From assembly GCF_001548395.1 (NCBI RefSeq), contig NZ_AP017367.1, positions 347,001 to 411,000 of the forward strand: a stretch of DNA of 64,000 bases, written 5' to 3'. The position numbers and the translations under genes were made by a program. The DNA is from Leptolyngbya sp. O-77. GTDB lineage: Bacteria; Cyanobacteriota; Cyanobacteriia; Elainellales; Elainellaceae. The notes below the pieces were generated by a model. The model did not search any database. It had not been told where the DNA came from and was given only the letters and a program-made list of their open reading frames with translations. Shown here one piece after another: positions 58,488 to 64,000 of this stretch. The number at the start of each line of letters is the position of its first letter. Position 1 is the stretch's first letter.

Positions 58488-59099
58488 CTAGAAGCGCAAA
58501 CCAACCCCGCCCTGCACTGAAATCGCGGCGTTGTTGCCTTCGTCGTAGCCATCAAAGGCAAAAATTGCGTTGCCAAAGAGAACCAAATTGCTGTTGGGCA
58601 ATGCGTGGTCGATGCCGGGTTGCAGGACAAAGCTGCTCTGGTTGCCGATGGGCGAAGTGTCGTCTCCACCGCCCAGCACGATCGACGCGCCCGCCCCAAG
58701 GTACAGATCGGTCTGCCAGTTCAGCGGAATGTCGTAGGAAACCGTGGGCACAAAAGCGCTGCGATCGCTCAGTAGCAACTGCGCCCGAATGGAGAGGGGC
58801 ACTCGCAGCAGCTTGTAGCGGGCCGCAATCACCGCCCCCGAAGCCGAATCTTCGCCAAACGCATCGTCGCCTTCGGTTAATCCAAAGGAGCCGCCAATCC
58901 CCACATAGCTGCCGTAAGCCGCCTGTGCCTGCGCTGGGGCGATTCGCGAAGCGATCCCTACGGAAATCGCCATCAGCGACAGCCCACCTGACAGGGCCAC
59001 CCCCCCCAGCACGGCTCCGAACCGGGCAATTGATAGTGTATCGAGCGCTGCATGAAGCTGGCGAAAACTGCGGGAAAAGAAGGCGGCGCAACGGTTCAT
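58488..59099 (-). CDS. Outer-membrane beta-barrel protein
   Basis: 203 residues. A signal peptide with the helix AVLGGVALSGGLSLMAISVG is followed by IASRIAPAQAQA; the stretch SVGIASRIA is encoded by a dispersed palindromic repeat. The mature part is made of amphipathic strands (YGSYVGIGGSFGLTEGDD, GAVIAARYKLLRVPLSIRAQ, DLYLGAGASIVLGGGD, AAISVQGGVGLRF) and ends with Phe, the BAM recognition signature. Eight strands are plausible, as in OmpA/OmpX-size barrels. Function unknown. Confidence 0.8.
   Translation of the reverse strand: MNRCAAFFSRSFRQLHAALDTLSIARFGAVLGGVALSGGLSLMAISVGIASRIAPAQAQAAYGSYVGIGGSFGLTEGDDAFGEDSASGAVIAARYKLLRVPLSIRAQLLLSDRSAFVPTVSYDIPLNWQTDLYLGAGASIVLGGGDDTSPIGNQSSFVLQPGIDHALPNSNLVLFGNAIFAFDGYDEGNNAAISVQGGVGLRF
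58937..58971. repeat. Palindromic repeat GGGCGATTC...GAAATCGCC, copy 3
   Basis: Same element as at 2502 and 37080, with two or three differences in the right arm. It lies in the signal-peptide region of the outer-membrane protein gene. Confidence 0.85.
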
Positions 59100-59745
59100 A
59101 CCAATTTCCTCACACTACAAAGCGCTGGGCAATGTTTGTTAAATCAGGTCAGGGGTTTAGAATTTGCAAACTTGGAATTTACAGCTTCAGGATTACAGGT
59201 TCAAAAATCCATAGGCAGCCCTGCAAACTAGTAAGGACACAAAAGCCCGTACACGGCAAATGGCAAGCCAAAATCATCCCCGCTTCTTGAAACTTGGCGC
59301 TTTGGATACCTTTTAGAAATGAATACTGGTCGCAAGTCCAGAACCCAAGCAAGTCGCCAGTGAAAAAGTTTTTTGAGCCTTGAGGCTGCAACTTAAAAAA
59401 CTGGGGACAACTGAGCAAAAACTTGATCCGTCAGGGCTGAAACAGTTTTAAGAAAGGGGAATGACTTTCTAGGAGAAGATTCATCTAAATAAGATTTAAC
59501 TACCAAACATTAGCTCATCTTTGAGCAAGAGATCCAGTTTTTTTGAAAAAATCTGCAACTTCTGCGCTAAAAGTTGGGTGTTATTCCAGCTTTCAATCTG
59601 AGCAAATTTTCCGTGCCCCCAATTCCTCACCTGATCTGCGCTAAACATTCTCCGTGCTAGCACCCCGCATTGCAATCCAGTGCAACTCTTCATAAATCAA
59701 AATGGGAACCCTAGCACCAACACCCTTGCAACTTGCCCAAAGCCC
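59100..59745. other. Intergenic region, no gene seen
   Basis: About 645 AT-richer bases between divergent genes for exported proteins. The overlapping short frames on both strands have no conserved text. The ATG at 59680, upstream of the chosen start of the next gene, adds no signal-peptide-like sequence. Confidence 0.4.
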
Positions 59746-60378
59746 ATGAAACCATTCACCTTACCTACTCCCTTCCCGACTCCGATGCCTGTCTCTGCCC
59801 AATGGCTCTTGGCGATCGCCGCTGCGGCCTCTGTTCTAGGAGTGGCCATGCCCGCTGGCCTGGCTCAGGAGCGCCAGGGTTGTTTCATGATTACCCAAGC
59901 CGGTCGGCTCATCGACCTATCTGATATTTGCCCCTCTGCTCAGCCCTTTACGCCACCGGCCCAGGCAACTTCTACGCCAACCCTCGGCACCGGCGATATT
60001 CAGGTCACGCTGCGGTGGACGACGACTGACGACCTGGATTTGGCAGTCCGCGACCCATCGGGCAACATAGTTGCGTACTACAACCGCAGTGTGCCTTCTG
60101 GCGGCCAGCTCGACGTAGACGCAAACGCAGGCTGTGGAGAGCAAAACACCAGCCCCATCGAAAATATCTTCTGGCCGTCCGGTGGGGCACCCCAGGGACA
60201 GTTTTCTATTGAAGTGAATCTGTTCACTCGCTGCCCTGGCGGGGGCGGTGGCAGCATCCCCTTTAACCTGACGCTGCTTGTCCAAGGCACAACCCGCACA
60301 ATCGAAGGCTCTGTCAGCGATCAGCAGCCCGTTGCGAACTTCCCCTTCTCGCTGCCCACGCAGGCCGCACAGCGCTAG
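59746..60378 (+). CDS. Exported DUF2135 (YfaP-like) protein
   Basis: 210 residues from the ATG at 59746 (MKPFTLPTPFPTP). The signal peptide WLLAIAAAASVLGVAMPAGL ends AQE. The mature domain GDIQVTLRWTTTDDLDLAVR, DPSGNIVAYYNRSVPSGGQL and LDVDANAGCGEQNTSPIENI then FWPSGGAPQGQFSIEVN is the YfaP/DUF2135 beta fold, in which conserved aspartates probably bind a metal. The cysteines in ANAGCGE and FTRCPGG may pair. Role unknown; probably periplasmic or secreted. Confidence 0.82.
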   Translation: MKPFTLPTPFPTPMPVSAQWLLAIAAAASVLGVAMPAGLAQERQGCFMITQAGRLIDLSDICPSAQPFTPPAQATSTPTLGTGDIQVTLRWTTTDDLDLAVRDPSGNIVAYYNRSVPSGGQLDVDANAGCGEQNTSPIENIFWPSGGAPQGQFSIEVNLFTRCPGGGGGSIPFNLTLLVQGTTRTIEGSVSDQQPVANFPFSLPTQAAQR

Positions 60379-60590
60379 TCCTTGAAAGCAGAACCCTGCG
60401 GGTTGCTAAACCGATGAAGTTCAGCCAAATCCGAAGTTTCTGCATTATCTTTAATAGATATCAGCGGATAAGTTGTGTTAGGGCGGATTAATCAAGCCTG
60501 TCTGGTCAGGTCTATGGGTTGGTGAATCAGCATCTTGAAATTGGCATTGTGGACGGGTCGTAAAGGATTACGAGTTTTTGGGGGGCTGAT

Positions 60591-61475
60591 ATGCGCCGAA
60601 CTGCTCTGGTTATGGTTTTAGGAACGCTTGCACTGTGGCTGGGAAGCTGTAGGAGTGCGCCGGAAGAGCCTGCGGCGACAGCGCCCACAGACCCAAACGC
60701 GCCTGCGGAACCCGGAGCCGTCGTAGATCCAAATGCACCCGCAGACCCTAATGCAGCAGCCGATCCAAACGCAATGCCTGCTGATCCGGCTGCGGTTCCA
60801 GCGGCTCCTGCCACCGCCCCAACCACGGCAACTGCTCCCTCTCCTGGACTGCCTGCGGGCACGCTGCCTCCCGAACTCATCGCTTCTACCAATCCCCAGG
60901 CCCGTGTTCAAGAAGTGCAGCGCAATCGCCCCGATCCCTTTGCCCAGGTTACGGTTACGCCAGTGGTGGTTGAGTCCCCCAATCGAAATGGGGCAACGAC
61001 TCGTCCCTTTGTTACACCTGCGGGACAGGGTGTGCGAGTGCCGCCGCTGTCAACAGGACGTGTGCCTTCGCTACCGGGCGGGCAGGCCGGTACGGGAGTT
61101 GGGGCAGCGGGGACAGGTACGCCTTCGGGAACCGGGCAACTGGCCCCAATTCCCAACCTAACGGGGCAAGCGCTAAATGGCCCGGCCCAGCGCCCGGCCC
61201 CGCCGCCGCCGCCCCAGCCAACCATAGCCCGCGCGGTTAAGGTGATGGGGGTGATTCAGATTGGCAACACGGCTCACGCAATTGTGCAGGCTCCGAACGA
61301 GCCGACCAGTCGCTATGTCCGAGTGGGGCAGCGATTGTCGAATGGTGAGGTGTTGGTGAAGCGAATCGAGATGAATCGCGGTGCTGAGGAACCGGTGGTG
61401 GTGCTAGAGCAATTTGGTATAGAAGTGCCGATTGCTGTTGGGGAGGGTGGGCCGCCGCCTAGTCCTGGAGCGTAG
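60591..61475 (+). CDS. Lipoprotein with DPNAP repeats and PilP-like end
   Basis: 294 residues. MVLGTLALWLGSCRSAPEEP has a lipobox (LGSC) with Cys20 as the lipidation site. A linker of DPNAPADPNA-type repeats spans about residues 33-75, then Pro/Ala/Thr-rich sequence. RNRPDPFAQVTVTPVVV resembles the RDPF motif of pilus-assembly protein PilP, and the C-terminal domain VKVMGVIQIGNTAHAIVQAP, TSRYVRVGQRLSNGEVLVKR is a PilP-like or general-secretion beta domain. A link to type IV pili is suggestive only; no other pilus assembly genes are adjacent. Confidence 0.68.
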   Translation: MRRTALVMVLGTLALWLGSCRSAPEEPAATAPTDPNAPAEPGAVVDPNAPADPNAAADPNAMPADPAAVPAAPATAPTTATAPSPGLPAGTLPPELIASTNPQARVQEVQRNRPDPFAQVTVTPVVVESPNRNGATTRPFVTPAGQGVRVPPLSTGRVPSLPGGQAGTGVGAAGTGTPSGTGQLAPIPNLTGQALNGPAQRPAPPPPPQPTIARAVKVMGVIQIGNTAHAIVQAPNEPTSRYVRVGQRLSNGEVLVKRIEMNRGAEEPVVVLEQFGIEVPIAVGEGGPPPSPGA

Positions 61476-61632
61476 CTCAATGCTGGATTGATTGCTGCAC
61501 GCTCCTGGGGTCTGGGTTCTGTTTGCCTGGTGTTGCTTGCATCGCTTGTTTCGTACTGTTTGCTTGCAATTTGGCGTGTGCAGAGAGTTTAGTTCAATGC
61601 ACACGCCTGCTTTTTCTCTAAAGGAGATCGTC

Positions 61633-62244
61633 ATGACTGCAACTGCATCAACCGCAAATCATGCGCCCTTCGGCTTTGCGCCTGTGCCAACGCAGGATGC
61701 TGATTTTTTGCGGCAGCTTTCCTTTGTGCCGGGGCTAAAGGAACTGCTGACGGTGCGCCAGGTTCATGCGCTGGAACATGCGACGGTGTGGGTGCTGAGT
61801 GAGATGGCGGGTGGGTTGGTAGATGGCGGTATGGGCGATCGCCTCGGTGGCATGTCTACCGAAACGGGCTTTTACATTTATGGAGCAGTTGACACTGAGC
61901 AACTGCGGCGGGCAGCCCAGACGGCGCTGCATCGGCTAGTGGAGGGCGAGTGGAATCTGGCCGTGCATCCCCGCTGCGGCACGAATCTATCGGTGGGAAT
62001 TTTGCTCACGGCGGGATTGCTGATGGGCGCTCAACTGGTGCTGCCCAAAGATCCGCTGGGGCAGATTTTGGGGCTGGGGCTGGCGGCGACTGCTGCCGCA
62101 GGCATTGCGCCAGATGCAGGGCAAATTGCCCAGCGCTACCTGACGACGGCAATTCCGTTTAACCTGGTGATTCAATCAGTAGAAAACCAGGGCGATCGCT
62201 GGGGACAGCCAACCCATTTTGTGCGTGTGGTCTGGGTAGATTAG
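61633..62244 (+). CDS. DUF6391-type membrane protein
   Basis: 203 residues from the ATG at 61633, chosen because AAGGAGAT lies six bases upstream. FVPGLKELLTVRQVHALEHA followed by TVWVLSEMAG has the conserved HALEHA motif; GGMSTETGFYIYGAVDTEQL and LAVHPRCGTNLSVGILLTAG follow, then two membrane segments (GILLTAGLLMGAQLVL and QILGLGLAATAAAGIAPDAG). I recognise this as a cyanobacterial DUF6391 family protein. The histidines could bind metal. The longer frame from 61492 lacks conserved text. Confidence 0.78.
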   Translation: MTATASTANHAPFGFAPVPTQDADFLRQLSFVPGLKELLTVRQVHALEHATVWVLSEMAGGLVDGGMGDRLGGMSTETGFYIYGAVDTEQLRRAAQTALHRLVEGEWNLAVHPRCGTNLSVGILLTAGLLMGAQLVLPKDPLGQILGLGLAATAAAGIAPDAGQIAQRYLTTAIPFNLVIQSVENQGDRWGQPTHFVRVVWVD

Positions 62245-62360
62245 AGCGGCAGGTTAAATGGTTGTATTGGGGATAGAAGGGCGATCGCCGGGTATTCTGG
62301 ACTAGGCTCATGCGGTCTTGTTCTGAACCCAACTATCGCCCAACTATCCTAGTATTCGCC

Positions 62361-63614
62361 ATGCTCACGACTGCTCGTCCGCTCCAGCTTGACTACGTCC
62401 GCGCCCAGTTTCCAGCTTTGGCAGGAGAGTGGGTGTTTTTTGACAATGCGGGCGGTTCCCAAACTCTGAAGCGGGTTGCGGATCGCATCAGCGATTATCT
62501 GCTGACGACCAATGTGCAGCTTGGCGCATCCTACGACGTGTCGCAGCAATCGACTGCGCGGGTTGCTGAAGCAGCCCAAGCCGCCGCAATGTTGATCAAT
62601 GCTGCTGACCCCAGCGAAGTGGTGATGGGCGGCTCTACCACGTTGCTGCTGCGGATCTTGTCGTTGTGCCTGGGGCAAACCTTTTGCCCTGGTGATGAGA
62701 TCATCGTCACCAATTGCGACCATGAATCTAACATTGGCTGCTGGCTGGACTGGCGGAAGCAGGGCATCATCGTCAAGTTTTGGAACCTGAATCCAGAAAC
62801 GCTCCAGCTTGATCTGGACACACTGGCACAGCTAATGACCCCACGCACTCGGCTGGTGGCGCTGACCCATGTTTCCAATATCCTGGGCACGATTAACCCA
62901 ATTCGCCAAATCGCCGACTTGGTGCATGAGCGCGGCGCGATGATCTGTGTGGATGGCGTGGCCTATGCGCCCCATCGCCGGGTGGATGTGCAGGCACTGG
63001 ACGTGGATTTTTACGTATTCAGCTTCTACAAAGTTTATGGGCCGCACTACGCGCTGATGTATGGCAAGCGGGAACACCTGCTGACCATGCCAGGAATCAA
63101 TCACTACTTCATCGGTCAGGAAACGATTCCCTACAAGTTTCAGCCTGGAAATGTGAATTTTGAACTGAGCTATGGCGCGGCGGGCATTGTGGATTATCTA
63201 AGCGATCTGGCGGTGCAGCATGGCAGCGATCGCCCCGCCAGTGACCTCTCCGGCCGCCTCAGCGAGGCCTTCGACCGCATCGCCGAGCATGAGGAGCAAC
63301 TGAGCAATCGCCTCCTCAGCTATCTCCACAGCCAGCCCCGCGTGAAACTCTGGGGCGACCCCACCGCAGACCGCGATCGCCGCGTGCCCACCATTGCCTT
63401 TACGGTCGGTCAACTCAACAGCGCTACCATTCCCCCACAGATCGATCAGCATCACATCGGCATCCGCTATGGGGATTTCTATGCTCGACGGCTGATCGAA
63501 GACCTGGATCTGGCTCAGCAAAACGGCGTGGTGCGCGTCAGCATGGTGCATTACAACACCCTGGAAGAGTGCGATCGCCTGATTGCCGCCCTTGATCCGA
63601 TCATTGGCAGCTAG
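62361..63614 (+). CDS. Cysteine-desulfurase-like PLP enzyme
   Basis: 417 residues from the ATG at 62361. It is a class V aminotransferase-fold protein: LDYVRAQFPALAGEWVFFDN then AGGSQTLKRVADRISDYL, IVTNCDHESNIGCWLDWR, LVALTHVSNILGTINPIRQI, GAMICVDGVAYAPHRRVDVQ and the PLP-lysine region FYVFSFYKVYGPHYALMYGK. This matches the cysteine-desulfurase-like subfamily (TIGR01976 type), which lacks an assigned role, rather than IscS or SufS. No suf genes adjoin it. The next gene starts 70 bases later. Confidence 0.85.
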   Translation: MLTTARPLQLDYVRAQFPALAGEWVFFDNAGGSQTLKRVADRISDYLLTTNVQLGASYDVSQQSTARVAEAAQAAAMLINAADPSEVVMGGSTTLLLRILSLCLGQTFCPGDEIIVTNCDHESNIGCWLDWRKQGIIVKFWNLNPETLQLDLDTLAQLMTPRTRLVALTHVSNILGTINPIRQIADLVHERGAMICVDGVAYAPHRRVDVQALDVDFYVFSFYKVYGPHYALMYGKREHLLTMPGINHYFIGQETIPYKFQPGNVNFELSYGAAGIVDYLSDLAVQHGSDRPASDLSGRLSEAFDRIAEHEEQLSNRLLSYLHSQPRVKLWGDPTADRDRRVPTIAFTVGQLNSATIPPQIDQHHIGIRYGDFYARRLIEDLDLAQQNGVVRVSMVHYNTLEECDRLIAALDPIIGS

Positions 63615-63683
63615 AGAAACGTAATGGGGCAATGGAGTGATACAGTGTTGAACCGAAAGCAACCCCAACCCTCCACCCCCTGC

Positions 63684-63977
63684 ATGTCTCCCGGAACTCG
63701 CCTGGAACAATATACCCTCAAGCGCCCCAGCGAAGTGTTGCTGGTGACTGCCCGCACGGCCGACGGTGACGATCAGGTCGCCATTTTTCGCGGCTTTTCC
63801 AGTTCGCTGATGCGCCCTACGGCATATGATCCCGACGTTCCTGTGCTGCCACCAGATGCAGAGATTCTCAGCATCGATCGCCTCCAGGGGCCCTATGACC
63901 CGGCAAATCCGGTCTATCTTCAGCAAGGGCTAAGCTGGGGCGAAATGCAGGAATTGCTGATCAATCTGGGGCTGTAG
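63684..63977 (+). CDS. Conserved cyanobacterial/plastid hypothetical protein
   Basis: 97 residues from the ATG at 63684 (MSPGTRLEQYTLKRPSEVLL). The text VTARTADGDDQVAIFRGFSS, SLMRPTAYDPDVPVLPPDAE and ILSIDRLQGPYDPANP is one I recall from cyanobacterial genomes and plant chloroplast proteins (DUF7734-like). It ends with LSWGEMQELLINLGL. It is probably co-transcribed with the cysteine-desulfurase-like gene. Function unknown. Confidence 0.72.
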   Translation: MSPGTRLEQYTLKRPSEVLLVTARTADGDDQVAIFRGFSSSLMRPTAYDPDVPVLPPDAEILSIDRLQGPYDPANPVYLQQGLSWGEMQELLINLGL

Positions 63978-64000
63978 TCTGGGATTAAAACCGGGGCTAT

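Overview
This window is chromosomal DNA from a cyanobacterium. It carries chlorophyll synthase (chlG, 3' end), the phycobilisome linker-chromophore subunit apcD, plant-type ferredoxin, ferredoxin-dependent glutamate synthase, the proton-extrusion gene pcxA and clpC. The octamer GCGATCGC (HIP1) occurs throughout, in genes and between them. High GC, the gene content and the dispersed repeats suggest a filamentous Leptolyngbya-like organism; that placement is inference.

Layout. 1-5.2 kb: chlG end, trmB, a PMT-type glycosyltransferase, a ComM-like ATPase and a repeat-rich coiled-coil protein. 5.4-11 kb: an SH3-like protein, Dps, ferredoxin, a PuuE-type deacetylase, hrcA and an Anbu proteasome-like peptidase. 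11-13.5 kb is a decay zone: a broken slipin gene joined to a transposase remnant, then a Ser/Thr kinase broken by short duplications. 13.5-20 kb: ispD, isoaspartyl peptidase, a DUF2256 mini-protein, a Phd/VapC-type toxin-antitoxin pair, a cyclase-domain protein, a Uma2 protein, comF, infC and a type IV pilin. 20-25.9 kb: a metallothionein with an SmtB-type operator, a CbiG-CobJ fusion, tRNA-Leu(UAA), ackA, apcD and a HAS-barrel protein. 26-38 kb: exported proteins, a flavoprotein, a histidine-kinase-like protein without its phospho-accepting His, murE, pcxA and a YbaY-like protein. 38-40.7 kb: clpC.

40.8-49.3 kb is the accessory core: a decayed IS630 element, a nuclease-like orphan, an 853-residue exported protein whose middle resembles the ETX/MTX2 (aerolysin-type) pore-forming fold, and a nested insertion-sequence block that destroyed a Uma2 gene. 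The block contains an ISKra4-type element with a textbook -1 slippery heptamer. 49.4-64 kb returns to core functions: acnB, gltS (split by a frame disruption), envelope proteins and a cysteine-desulfurase-like enzyme.

Two themes run through the window. First, perfect tandem duplications of about 12-24 bp are frequent; some break genes, others duplicate start or stop codons. Second, several dispersed repeat families (GAAGAACGAAGAGGG, AAATCCAAAATC, GGGGTCAGG and a palindrome GGGCGATTC...GAATCGCCC) have been absorbed into coding sequence, extending protein ends, filling a linker in ClpC and rewriting signal peptides. All calls come from reading the sequence alone; no database search was run.
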